A stretch of 64,000 bases of DNA from CAVQTK01 sp963716455 (GTDB lineage: Bacteria; Pseudomonadota; Gammaproteobacteria; Coxiellales; Coxiellaceae): assembly GCA_963716455.1 (NCBI GenBank), contig CAVQTK010000003.1:74937-138936 (forward strand), in the 5' to 3' direction. Both the position numbers and the translations under genes were made by a program. Under the pieces are notes generated by a model, which searched no databases, was not told the DNA's origin, and worked only from the letters and a program-made list of their open reading frames with translations. Positions 26,780 through 35,747 of the stretch are shown piece by piece (positions within the stretch are counted from its first letter, which is position 1; each line of letters opens with the position of its first letter).

Positions 26780-26785
26780 TATAAT
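26780..26785 (+). promoter_or_regulatory. TATAAT box immediately before hldE
   Basis: Perfect TATAAT ending six bases before the hldE ATG. No good TTGACA-like element lies at 16-18 bases upstream (TTACAT at 20). If used, transcription would begin at about the start codon, giving a leaderless message; no clear Shine-Dalgarno is present either. Confidence 0.3.
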
Positions 26786-26790
26786 ATATC

Positions 26791-28230
26791 ATGCTTGATT
26801 ATGGTCATCTTCCCAGTTTTGAAAATACTCGAGTTTTAGTCTATGGCGATTTAATGTTGGATCGTTACTGGTATGGGCAAGCGTTACGAATCTCTCCCGA
26901 AGCCCCCGTTCCTATTGTCCATGTGCGCAATAATGAAGAGCGTCCTGGTGGGGCTGCCAATGTTGCTCTGAATATTGCAAGTTTAGGTGGTCGAGTAAAG
27001 TTATTGGGTCTGGTAGGGGAAGACTTGGAGGCACAGAGATTACAACTTTCGCTACAACAACATCCAGGCGTGCAATGCGAATTTTTGTCCATCCCAGACC
27101 ACCCCACAGTCACAAAACTTAGAGTCATTGGGCAACATCAACAATTGATTCGTATGGATTTCGAAGAACCTTTTCGGGACGTTAACGACGAAAATTTATT
27201 ACGCATTTATCAACAGCAATTACCCAGTACGCACGTTGTAGTTTTATCAGATTATGCTAAAGGAGCACTTCATCGAGCAAGCCATCTCATTGAGTTAGCG
27301 CGTGATCAAGGAATACCCGTTTTGGTAGATCCTAAGAGCAAAGATTTTAATTTGTATCGTGGAGCAACATTGGTCACACCCAATAAAGCAGAATTTGAGA
27401 CAATTGTGGGTCCGTGGAGAGATGAAGAAGAGTTGGTTAGCAAGGCACAAGAGTTAATTCATACTTATGAGTTAAAGGCTTTATTGGTGACTCGCGGTAA
27501 AGAAGGTATGACCCTTATTCAAAGAAATGAAACAGCACAGCATTTTAGTGCCAAAGCTCGTGAAGTTTATGATGTAACAGGAGCGGGTGATACAGTCATC
27601 GGCGTTATAGCTGCAGTATTAGCAGTAGGATGGGAGTTAAAAGAAGCGGTTCGTTTAGCAAATATTGCTGCCGGATTAGTGGTAATGAAATTAGGTGCTG
27701 CCACGGTAAGCATTTCGGAGTTACGGCGTGCTACCTTACGTCAGGGAGATTTATTAGAAGGAGTATTAACTGAAGCGGAATTATTAACTGCTGTTGCCGA
27801 TGCTCGAGCACATGGTGAAACTATTGTAATGACTAATGGTTGTTTTGATTTTATCCACGCTGGCCATATTCAATATTTAAGTCGAGCTAAAGCATTGGGC
27901 AAGCGTCTCATTGTAGCGGTTAATGACGATGCTTCTGTAAGGCGTTTAAAAGGACCTAGTCGGCCAATTAATCCGCTTTTAGAGCGAATGACTGTACTTG
28001 CTGCTTTGCGTGTAGTAGACTGGTTAGTGCCATTCGGTGAAGACACCCCAGCCCGTCTCATTTCACAGATATTGCCGAATATATTAGTGAAAGGAGGCGA
28101 TTACAAAGTTGAAGAGGTAGCGGGGGGAGAAGTAGTTATGGCTCATGGTGGTCAAGTAAAAATATTAGATTTCAAACCTGGTTTTTCAACTAGTTCTTTA
28201 ATCCGTAAAATACAGGAGCAAGAAATATGA
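26791..28230 (+). CDS. hldE: Bifunctional heptose-7-phosphate kinase / heptose-1-phosphate adenylyltransferase
   Basis: Makes ADP-D-glycero-manno-heptose for the LPS inner core. 479 residues. The N-terminal PfkB/ribokinase domain (to about 315) has YGDLMLDRYWYG, RPGGAANVALNIASLGG and the catalytic VTGAGDTVIG near 265. The C-terminal nucleotidyltransferase has TNGCFDFIHAGHIQYLSRAK near 350 and GVVVxGGD-like VKGGDYKVEEVAG near 435. It overlaps hldD as ATGA. Confidence 0.96.
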   Translation: MLDYGHLPSFENTRVLVYGDLMLDRYWYGQALRISPEAPVPIVHVRNNEERPGGAANVALNIASLGGRVKLLGLVGEDLEAQRLQLSLQQHPGVQCEFLSIPDHPTVTKLRVIGQHQQLIRMDFEEPFRDVNDENLLRIYQQQLPSTHVVVLSDYAKGALHRASHLIELARDQGIPVLVDPKSKDFNLYRGATLVTPNKAEFETIVGPWRDEEELVSKAQELIHTYELKALLVTRGKEGMTLIQRNETAQHFSAKAREVYDVTGAGDTVIGVIAAVLAVGWELKEAVRLANIAAGLVVMKLGAATVSISELRRATLRQGDLLEGVLTEAELLTAVADARAHGETIVMTNGCFDFIHAGHIQYLSRAKALGKRLIVAVNDDASVRRLKGPSRPINPLLERMTVLAALRVVDWLVPFGEDTPARLISQILPNILVKGGDYKVEEVAGGEVVMAHGGQVKILDFKPGFSTSSLIRKIQEQEI

Positions 28231-29195
28231 TTATTGTCACAGGTGCTGCAGGTTTCATTGGCAGTAATATTATTAAGGGTTTAAATTCAGCAGGCTATAC
28301 TAACATTTTAGCGGTAGATGATTTAACTGATGGACATAAATTTGTCAATTTAGCAGCAGGAAAAGTTGCAGATTATCAAGATTACGAAGATTTCATAGCA
28401 AAAATTCAAGCAGGACCCGCTTCCTTTGCTGAGCCCATTACCTGCATTTTTCACCATGGTGCTTGTTCAGTGACTACTGAATGGAATGGCCGGTATATGA
28501 TGCGCAACAATTATGATTATTCCAAGTACTTATTGCATTATTGCTTGGCGGCAAAGATTCCTTTTATCTATGCTTCCAGTGCAGCTGTGTATGGTAACAG
28601 CACAGTTTTTGACGAACAAGCCACAGAACAGTTGCCAATCAACGTTTATGGTTATTCTAAATGGCAATTTGACCGTTATATGTTACAACATTTACCTACT
28701 GCACAATCGCAGGTAGTTGGGTTACGTTATTTTAATGTTTATGGACCTCAAGAACAGCACAAAGGCACTATGGCGAGTGTGGCATTCCACTTTATGAATC
28801 AACTACGTGAAAATAATGAAGTAAAACTATTTGCTGGAGATGACAGCTATGGTGACGGAGAGCAATTACGCGATTTTGTTTTCGTGGACGATGTAGTCAA
28901 AGTCAATTTGTGGTTTTTGCAAAATCCTCAACAAAGTGGCATTTTTAATGTTGGCACAGGCCAAGCTCGGACTTTTAACGCCTTAGCTCGTGCATTGATC
29001 GGTTTATATGGGCAAGGTCAAATACGTTATGTTCCTTTCCCTGCCCATTTGAAAGGAGCCTATCAAAACTACACCCAAGCAGATATCAGCAAATTGCGTC
29101 GCGCAGGATATCAGCAACCTTTCACCTCATTAGAAGAAGGTCTAAAACGTTATTTTCACACTACTTTGAAACCTAAAGCAGCAGCATTGGTTTAA
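28227..29195 (+). CDS. hldD: ADP-L-glycero-D-manno-heptose-6-epimerase
   Basis: NADP-dependent extended SDR enzyme converting the HldE product to the L-glycero epimer. 322 residues with GAAGFIGSNI at the N-terminus, VDDLTDGHKF near 31, FHHGACSVTTEWNG near 75, SSAAVYG near 114 and the YGYSKWQFD catalytic Tyr-Lys near 140. The ATG overlaps the hldE stop. Together they supply heptose for the WaaC heptosyltransferase at 42547. Confidence 0.96.
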   Translation: MIIVTGAAGFIGSNIIKGLNSAGYTNILAVDDLTDGHKFVNLAAGKVADYQDYEDFIAKIQAGPASFAEPITCIFHHGACSVTTEWNGRYMMRNNYDYSKYLLHYCLAAKIPFIYASSAAVYGNSTVFDEQATEQLPINVYGYSKWQFDRYMLQHLPTAQSQVVGLRYFNVYGPQEQHKGTMASVAFHFMNQLRENNEVKLFAGDDSYGDGEQLRDFVFVDDVVKVNLWFLQNPQQSGIFNVGTGQARTFNALARALIGLYGQGQIRYVPFPAHLKGAYQNYTQADISKLRRAGYQQPFTSLEEGLKRYFHTTLKPKAAALV

Positions 29196-29300
29196 GTGTT
29201 TTTGAAAAATTACCGTTGGTTTAGTTTTTAAACTTCAGAACTAATCAGATAAGAGTAGGTATTTTTTTTGCAGTAGTCAGAATCTGTTGATAAAATATTG

Positions 29301-29323
29301 ACCTGAAATTTTTGAATTCAGGT
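29301..29323 (+). promoter_or_regulatory. Hairpin covering the ribosome site of the PIN-like gene
   Basis: ACCTGAA (29301-29307) pairs with TTCAGGT (29317-29323) over a nine-base loop. The right arm contains the only Shine-Dalgarno-like AGG upstream of ATG 29332, so folding would hide it. It could also be a DNA operator. Confidence 0.45.
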
Positions 29324-29331
29324 ATGAAAAT

Positions 29332-30141
29332 ATGAAAAAAGCTTTTTTAGAGACTAGTGCAATCAATGTATTCTACAATAATGGAATGAATGGAGAGCAG
29401 GTAAGGACTCTTTTAGCGAACAAATTTTTCTTACCTGTAATAGGGATATTTACGACATTCGAGTTAGCGAAAACTTTTTTAAATAATAGTACTGATAATA
29501 AATGCCAGGGTCTTTTTAAGTTAGTTAAAGAGCTTGACCCTGAATATAGTAGTAGAGACGATCAATTATTTTTCATGGAATTTGAAAAATTAAAGTATGG
29601 TTATAAGATCTGCCCGCTCATAACATCGAAAGATTTTTTAATAGAATTAAATTCAAGAATTGATCAATTTTGTAAAGGCATCATTCCTCCCTACTTGAAA
29701 AATTTTCTTCAAGAAAAGGAAAGCAATTTTATTAAATGCAGATTGTTATGGGGCGTTGAAAGCTATAATTCAGACATTTCCAAATTCAAAGGTTTATCTG
29801 AATACAAGGATAGTTTTTTAAAAAATTATGATTCTGCTGTTTTGATAAATTTTTTTAAAAGATGTACTAATATTGAATTACCAAATACTCATATAAGAGA
29901 ATTCATAAATGAGATAAACTCTTATCCCGCTTTACGAACACTTATATATTCTCACTTATATCTAAATTATAAATTTAAAAACCAACCTCCCTCTAAGGAT
30001 AGAATAACTGATTCAATACAGTTAATAGAGGCTTCGTATTTTCCTGTATTTGTAAGTGGAGATGAACGTCATCTAAAATATGCTAATGAAATTAACCCCA
30101 ATATTCAATTAATATCCACCAAAGATTTGGGGATAAATTAG
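29332..30141 (+). CDS. PIN-like domain protein
   Basis: 269 residues, no signal peptide. The start KAFLETSAINVFYN and the end FPVFVSGDERHLKYANEINPNIQLISTKDL follow the first and last strand pattern of PIN-fold nucleases: an acid near residue 7 (here Glu instead of the usual Asp), FELAKTF near 44, and an SGDERH acid near 243. The middle is longer than in toxin VapC proteins (~130 residues) and is lysine- and asparagine-rich. No antitoxin-like small gene is adjacent. RNase activity is only inferred, and the Glu substitution makes it uncertain. Confidence 0.55.
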   Translation: MKKAFLETSAINVFYNNGMNGEQVRTLLANKFFLPVIGIFTTFELAKTFLNNSTDNKCQGLFKLVKELDPEYSSRDDQLFFMEFEKLKYGYKICPLITSKDFLIELNSRIDQFCKGIIPPYLKNFLQEKESNFIKCRLLWGVESYNSDISKFKGLSEYKDSFLKNYDSAVLINFFKRCTNIELPNTHIREFINEINSYPALRTLIYSHLYLNYKFKNQPPSKDRITDSIQLIEASYFPVFVSGDERHLKYANEINPNIQLISTKDLGIN

Positions 30142-30161
30142 CTTTCAAATAGGACTTTATT

Positions 30162-31077
30162 TTGCCATCAGTCATTCATCAACCTCATGACAAATTTTTT
30201 AAACTTTCTATGAGTGAATGTCATGTCGCAAATGAATTTTTTACTAAACATTTGCCGTTAACGATTTTAGAAAAGCTGAATTTGGAGACATTAAAACTCG
30301 AAAATCATAGCTTTATAGATGAACATTATAAAAGTAGTGAAGCTGATGTGATCTATAGCGTGACGATAAGCAACTCCAAAGGTTACCTATTTTTGTTGTG
30401 TGAACATCAAAGTACTGTTGATCGCCTGATTGCCTTTCGGTTATGGGTATATATGATTCGCCTAATGGAAATGCATTTAAAGCAAAGTTCAGATCAGACT
30501 TTACCATTTATCTATCCCTTAATTGTATATACGGGTCAAGAAACTTGGGATGCACCTCTAGATATTTTTCCACTTTTTGGAGATCAAGATTTTTTAGCTA
30601 GGGAATGGTTATTGAAGCCCTTTCAATTACTAAATATTCATCAACTTAATGACGATGAAATACTGCGGTGTCAATGGTGCGGTTTGGTTGAATTTGCATT
30701 AAAATACCGGCAAGTCCGCGATTTCCAAAAATTTTTAGATACCTTGCTTCCGTGGATTCAAAGGATTGAACAAACTGGTTCTTCTGGCTTTTTCTTCAGT
30801 AAAATTGTGTTAAAATATATCATAGATGGTACAGAAAGCTTGGGATATCCATTTGTCGCCAGAATTGAGAGGTGAAGTCATGACATTAGCACAACAATTT
30901 GAGCAAAAAGGCATTCAGCAGGGCGAGGTAGCTGTGGTAACTCGACAATTAAAACATCGTTTTCAATATATTCCTGAATCATATTTGATAAGATTAAGAC
31001 AAGCCGACGCCGAAACATTATTGCTTTGGAGTGAAAAAATTTTAGATGCTAAAACGCTCGAAGAAGTATTTGAATAA
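30162..31077 (+). pseudogene. Rpn family recombination-promoting nuclease, frameshifted
   Basis: PD-(D/E)XK nuclease family once annotated as Transposase_31. It starts at TTG 30162 behind AGGA (PSVIHQPHDKFFKLSM). The catalytic core is present: SSEADVIYSVTI, then FLLCEHQSTVDR with the E-x-Q, and PFIYPLIVYTGQE. The first frame stops at 30875; the natural C-terminus (SPELRGEVMTLAQQFEQKGIQQGE) continues in another frame to 31077. The frames cross at about 30825-30870. The core is intact, so a truncated active nuclease is possible, but a broken gene is the simplest reading. Confidence 0.78.
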
Positions 31078-31157
31078 ATTTAAGCGTGTATGCGAAGTGA
31101 ATCAAATGGAGAATGATTTATTGACAAAAGATAGGAAAAAAATATAAATTGATAAGT

Positions 31158-32240
31158 ATGACAAACTTCATCGTTCTGATTAAACAATATTTACCTCTTT
31201 TTGAAGTCTTGGCTTTGAGTTTAATACTGAGTTTTGTTTCCAGTTGTGCTGTTAATAAAATTATTAAAACTTATTTCCTTCCTTTAAAGGTTAACTCATT
31301 CAATACAGTCATTTTCGCAATTAAAAGATCAGCTTTTATTATATTTTTATTATTGTATTTTAATTTTTTTTCGTATCAATTGAATTTACCAATTAAATTA
31401 CATTTTATAGAAACTGTAGTAAATATTTTATCAATCATTGCTTTAAGCTTAATGGCCCTCAAGCTTTTAGATTACATTGATATATGGCTCGAGCGTAAGA
31501 AATATTTAGACAAATCAACTAATATCGGAATGCTAATTACGCGTGCTTTTCTTTTAAAGAAAATTCTAAGACTAATTATTTTAATATTGGCTGTGGCCAT
31601 GATTTTACTTAATTTTTCAGCAGTAAAAGAAATTGGTAAAGGTATTTTAATTTCAGCCGGTGTTTTAGGTGGGATATTAGCGTTTGCTGCCCAAAAAATA
31701 TTTAGTAATATTTTTTCCAGTATGAGTTTTATTTTAAACAGTCCTATCCAAGTGGGAGATATAATCCGAATTGACGCAGAAACAGGAACAGTTGAAAAAA
31801 TTACCTTAAATCAAATTCAGATTCGTACTTGGGATTTACGTTTACTGATTTATCCCCTTGATTATTTTTTTAAAAATCCTTTTCAAAATTTAAGTCATTT
31901 AGAACAAGGTCTATTAGGTACTGTTTTTCTATATACTGATTATAAAGTAGACATTGAAAAAATACGTTATGCCTTACTTAATATTTTACAGAGCTCAACG
32001 TTGTGGGATAAAAAAACCAATTCTTTGCAAATTACTGCTATTGATCTTACTGGCATTCAACTGCGAGCTTTGATTGGCGCTGATAATGTCGCTGACTTAT
32101 GGAATTTATGTTGCTATGTCAGAGAGCATTTGATTGTGTTTATTCAGAATAATTGCCCCGAAGTGTTGCCTAGAGAACGCATTCAATTAGATGGCTTTAA
32201 TTATAATGAAAAGATAGTAAAAAAGGGTGTTGAAGTATAA
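31158..32240 (+). CDS. MscS-family mechanosensitive ion channel
   Basis: About 360 residues, inner membrane. Four or five hydrophobic segments lie in the first 180 residues. The pore helix and beta domain are recognisable: GKGILISAGVLGGILAFAAQKIFSNIFSSM near 156-186, then SPIQVGDIIRIDAETGTVEKITLNQIQIRTWD near 195. The C-terminal domain is short. Members relieve turgor on osmotic downshift. The TTG at 31149 is an alternative start, and no strong ribosome site precedes either. Confidence 0.85.
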   Translation: MTNFIVLIKQYLPLFEVLALSLILSFVSSCAVNKIIKTYFLPLKVNSFNTVIFAIKRSAFIIFLLLYFNFFSYQLNLPIKLHFIETVVNILSIIALSLMALKLLDYIDIWLERKKYLDKSTNIGMLITRAFLLKKILRLIILILAVAMILLNFSAVKEIGKGILISAGVLGGILAFAAQKIFSNIFSSMSFILNSPIQVGDIIRIDAETGTVEKITLNQIQIRTWDLRLLIYPLDYFFKNPFQNLSHLEQGLLGTVFLYTDYKVDIEKIRYALLNILQSSTLWDKKTNSLQITAIDLTGIQLRALIGADNVADLWNLCCYVREHLIVFIQNNCPEVLPRERIQLDGFNYNEKIVKKGVEV

Positions 32241-32332
32241 GCTACTCACTAAAGCCTAGCGTTCGGGGCATTTCTTGTCTAAAAGCGAATGAATTATTAC
32301 CTTATAGTCCTTAAATTAAATAATTTTCAATA

Positions 32333-32587
32333 ATGGAATTTCATACCGCTTTAATTGAAATGTCGCGGGGTTGGATGCTGCATTTAGGCCCTACTACCCA
32401 TCAAGCACTATGTGAAAAATTGCTTTTAGCATTAGAAACCACAGGTTTGATTTTGCGCGGTAACTTTAGAAGTCTAGCCAAGGATAATGTCGAATGGTGC
32501 GAGCGTCGCTTACTGGCCAAACTTCGCCGCGGCTTGCCGCGGGGATTTTATTTTTTAAACCCGATGGCTTTCTTAATTAATTTGTAA
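32333..32587 (+). pseudogene. Remnant of an Lhr-like DEAD/DEAH helicase
   Basis: 84-codon frame whose first ~66 residues look like part of the winged-helix region of Lhr-type helicases: SRGWMLHLGPTTHQAL, ALETTGLILRGNF and EWCERRLLAKL match the usual G-W-x-x-LGPTT, LEaeGxxLRGrF and EWCdRRLLARIHR. The rest of the ~1,400-residue helicase is absent on both sides. The frame then runs through the CCGCGG palindrome at 32523-32550, which gives the foreign tail. It is a decayed fragment bordered by the repeat. Confidence 0.6.
32523..32550. repeat. Short GC-rich palindrome followed by T-run (copy 2)
   Basis: Same unit as 971-1000: CCGCGG-CTTG-CCGCGG (32527-32542) and GGGATTTTA. It sits exactly where similarity to the Lhr helicase ends, and 23 bases before the stop of the convergent 975-residue gene. 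Confidence 0.75.
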
Positions 32588-35500
32588 TCTTTTGTTGACA
32601 CCAATTGATCCTGATGGAGAGGGTGTTTTTCTTTTACGCGAGCTGCACACTAACGAGTATCTTGGTAACCCTATTGTGGGATAACCAATCCTAGTCAAAA
32701 TTTTTAATGGACGTTTGGTAATTGCCGTAGATTTTTTTAATGCTTGCAGGCCTTCTATAATGTTTTGGTACGGATTATTTTCAGGAGGACTGGATTGGCA
32801 AATCTGCAGAATCGTGTCAACTAATTTATACTTCTGGATGTGTTTAAGCATCCTTTCTTTATAAGTATTAATTAAAAATTGAATTGCTGCCGAAAATTGA
32901 GAAGAAAGAGAACGGAAGGTTGCTATTATGTAATTATTTGCTTGTTCTTCACCAAATAATAATGTTTCTCTGTCGATAAAAATTTTAGCTCGGTTAAAAT
33001 GATTTTTTAGCAGACAAAGTTGCATGGGATTGAGTTTTTTGTGGTTAGTAATAGATCCTGAAACTTTCATGCTAAAAAGTAATTTTATGAGATTATCGCT
33101 TAAATTAAATATAACTATATAATGGAGAGCAGAATTTCCATTTATATCTTGATCTCTTGCTCTTTGGGGTTTTTGATTGAGTAAATAACTGATAAAATTA
33201 AGATAGTTTTGATGGTCGGTTGGATTGTTAAATTTATCTTCCGAATTAATTAAAAATAGGAATAAAGTTTGCTGCTTTTCATTAACCTCATCTAAATTGA
33301 GATTTACCTTGGTCAATGCATAAATCACATCAAATGCTTTAGAAAGTGCTAAGAGATGCGAAATAGGAATTTTACTTGATAAAATTGAATTACGAGGCGC
33401 CACAAGTGAGGGGACAGAGTTAGGGACCCCAATAGGTTTGCTTTCTGTTCTCAAGGAAAATTCGATTGCTGATTGCAGGTCAATGAATTTACCCGTTATT
33501 TTATCTGTTTCTATGAGTAGACGTTCTAAAGCTTTTTGTAATAATAAAGTGGGAAGATCTCTACCTTCAACGAGTAATATTAATGTAATAGTATCTATTA
33601 TTGAGAAATTTGAGGTAATGGTTGGTTTCTGTAAAATATGAGTTAAGGTAATACTTAGATCATCCATGTTAAGATTAAAAATATCGCCTAAAACATATTC
33701 GGATAAAATACGCATATTTTTGCTAATTGAAAGCGGTGCAGAAAAAGAATTTAACGAATTTTTTTGACGCGCTGTTACTAAAACTGCACTGCAGACTTCT
33801 ATATTCAAACTGCAAATATCAAATGGCGATTTATAGTATTCACGACTATTTTTTTCATCGAGTATGCCATCTGGCTTGACGGCAAACATTCTCTGATCTC
33901 CTGTCGCGTCAATAAAAGCTTGAGTTAATCGCAATAAATTAAATAAATCTGTCCTTTGTTTATTTGATGAAAGAGAGATTGCAAGAATGGGTTCTATGAC
34001 TTTATTTAAATAATCCTTCGCCACATAACACCGCATTAAATGCAAATTGTGCGCCATATTTATTATTTCTGCTATATGACCTAATTCGGTATTTTGTTGC
34101 TGGTGGCGAAAATTCGGATTGGAAAAATTTCTGATGACCTTAGCCAACTGATAAATTTTATGGTTAGTAAGAAACTTATTAGGGATAATATGGCGAAGGA
34201 ACTTTTTTGCAAACCTAACAAATTCTTTAGCGGATTCAGCCTGAGACTTTTCAAATTCGTCTTTATTATCAAAAAAACTATCTTCATTGCGGCGATGCAC
34301 TTTTAAAAAACCGGCTACTATTTTTAGTAAGCTGAGATCATATGTTGATAATTGTTGACAGTAATATTTAAGATAACTGTTTTTAGCATGATTGGAAAAA
34401 TAAGCAATATCCGAAGCTATTAATTCCATAACGCAGGTCGTATGCACTAATGCATGATTAGGTCGTTGGATAATTTTACCATTTATTGTTACATGAAAAT
34501 CAGGTTCGGGATAAGGGCTTAATAAATGGGGTAAGAGATAGCGGAGAGTAAGCTGGGAAAAGTATTCATCAGGAGTTACTCCATCTGGGGTATTTACTTC
34601 TCTACCGGTAAAGAGATGGTAGTTTAATGTAGAAAAATGTTCATCAATGAGAATTTGCGCTCCATGAGAAAGCACCACTTCACATTCATCAGGATGTCCT
34701 GAAATCGAAGCTATTGAAAGTTGTGAGGATTTTAGCAACCAAAAAATATTGTACGTGTTTTCACTATCCTCATAAGTCAAACCTTTTTGTGAAGTACTAA
34801 AAAATCCAGAACAGGAAATAATTTTTTTTGCATCTGGGCTATGGGCTGCTTTAATACGTTGATTCAAAGTGCTTGCCATGGATTCTTTGTCTTCTTCTAC
34901 TCGAAATACTTTTTTAATTTTTGTGCCAACTAATTTATTGTTGCCATGAGTTGCGATCAGTGTAATGATTAAAGCTTCACGTATGACTATTTGAGAATAG
35001 AATTTATCGAATTCATTAGCTTTTAAATAAGTTGTGAACTCGGTAGTTTCTCCTCGAAGCAAGAGGTTAATAAACGTATGCTTTCTAGTATAAAGAAGTA
35101 AAGCTGCTTTTTCTCCAAAGGATAATTGGGGTAGCTTTGCATCTGAGTTGATTAATTGTATCTGCTCATCAGAAAGACCAAAAAATGTCTGATTTGCTTT
35201 AATTAGTTTTTCAAAAACGGATATATCTTTATTTTTTAAGGCTAAATGCTGTAAGTTAGCGTAGCGGAATAGTAAATTTAGATTATATTCTTCTGGGTGA
35301 ATGTTTGTATTTGTATTAGTGGGACTAAAAGTAACAATAAATTCATTATTAATAATCTTAGATGTAGTCTCATAGTTACTATTATATAATAACGGCAATA
35401 AACGGTCACAGAGATAGCTTGCCTGATTTTTTGCTAGGGGGCCGAAGGTAGGTTGGTAAGAATGTTTAGCATCAATTTGAAGTGTGTTGTTTCCTTGCAC
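32573..35500 (-). CDS. ADP-ribosyltransferase-like / SidE-type phosphodiesterase-like ankyrin protein, effector candidate
   Basis: 975 residues, GTG start at 35500 with AAGGA seven bases upstream, no signal peptide. Residues 195-290 fit an R-S-E mono-ADP-ribosyltransferase: VFR (R200), GFFSTS (STS 235-237), then ISGHPDECEVVLSHG with ExE 272-274. Residues 335-510 fit the SidE-family phosphodiesterase: QRPNHALVH (H349, H353), a VHRRNEDSFFD segment (E406) followed by QAESAKEFVRFA, then NMAHNLHLMRCY (H484). The H-E-H spacing (57 and 78) resembles SdeA H277, E340, H407 as I recall it. Residues ~735-845 hold ankyrin-like repeats (NGNSALHYIV). A basic SSRKRK tail begins at 953. Activity and secretion are inference. 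Confidence 0.65.
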   Translation of the reverse strand: MQGNNTLQIDAKHSYQPTFGPLAKNQASYLCDRLLPLLYNSNYETTSKIINNEFIVTFSPTNTNTNIHPEEYNLNLLFRYANLQHLALKNKDISVFEKLIKANQTFFGLSDEQIQLINSDAKLPQLSFGEKAALLLYTRKHTFINLLLRGETTEFTTYLKANEFDKFYSQIVIREALIITLIATHGNNKLVGTKIKKVFRVEEDKESMASTLNQRIKAAHSPDAKKIISCSGFFSTSQKGLTYEDSENTYNIFWLLKSSQLSIASISGHPDECEVVLSHGAQILIDEHFSTLNYHLFTGREVNTPDGVTPDEYFSQLTLRYLLPHLLSPYPEPDFHVTINGKIIQRPNHALVHTTCVMELIASDIAYFSNHAKNSYLKYYCQQLSTYDLSLLKIVAGFLKVHRRNEDSFFDNKDEFEKSQAESAKEFVRFAKKFLRHIIPNKFLTNHKIYQLAKVIRNFSNPNFRHQQQNTELGHIAEIINMAHNLHLMRCYVAKDYLNKVIEPILAISLSSNKQRTDLFNLLRLTQAFIDATGDQRMFAVKPDGILDEKNSREYYKSPFDICSLNIEVCSAVLVTARQKNSLNSFSAPLSISKNMRILSEYVLGDIFNLNMDDLSITLTHILQKPTITSNFSIIDTITLILLVEGRDLPTLLLQKALERLLIETDKITGKFIDLQSAIEFSLRTESKPIGVPNSVPSLVAPRNSILSSKIPISHLLALSKAFDVIYALTKVNLNLDEVNEKQQTLFLFLINSEDKFNNPTDHQNYLNFISYLLNQKPQRARDQDINGNSALHYIVIFNLSDNLIKLLFSMKVSGSITNHKKLNPMQLCLLKNHFNRAKIFIDRETLLFGEEQANNYIIATFRSLSSQFSAAIQFLINTYKERMLKHIQKYKLVDTILQICQSSPPENNPYQNIIEGLQALKKSTAITKRPLKILTRIGYPTIGLPRYSLVCSSRKRKTPSPSGSIGVNKRLQIN

Positions 35501-35515
35501 TTTTTATTCCTTTTT

Positions 35516-35543
35516 ATTTTAAATTAATGGATGATTTTGTTAA
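35516..35543 (-). promoter_or_regulatory. Candidate promoter for the 975-residue gene
   Basis: On the minus strand TTAACA (35543-35538), 16-base spacer, TAAAAT (35521-35516). Predicted start is close to 35509, leaving a very short leader before the GTG at 35500. AT-rich context makes this weak. Confidence 0.3.
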
Positions 35544-35568
35544 TAACTTAGTATTTTCAGAACGCTCA

Positions 35569-35668
35569 TTAAACTTCTTGCTATACTTTCGTATTTGGGG
35601 CTACTGCTGTATGCCTTGCTTTTTATTAGAACAAATAGGTCAAATACTGGGTTTCGCAAGAAGTTTAA
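35569..35668. mobile_element. MITE-like element, family 2, copy A
   Basis: About 100 bases bounded by perfect 13-base inverted repeats TTAAACTTCTTGC and GCAAGAAGTTTAA. The interior shares blocks with the element at 59008-59140 (CTTTCGT near the left end, GCCTTGC in the middle, CAAATACTGGGTTT at the right). No coding capacity. It lies directly upstream of the ART/PDE-like ankyrin gene. The ends resemble those of IS5-group elements, which is an impression only. Confidence 0.7.
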
Positions 35669-35747
35669 TTTTTCTCAAAACTCTCATATGATCTGTTACT
35701 TATTTTCTGAACAATAATAGATCAATGTGTAAGCACTGTTATAAAAA

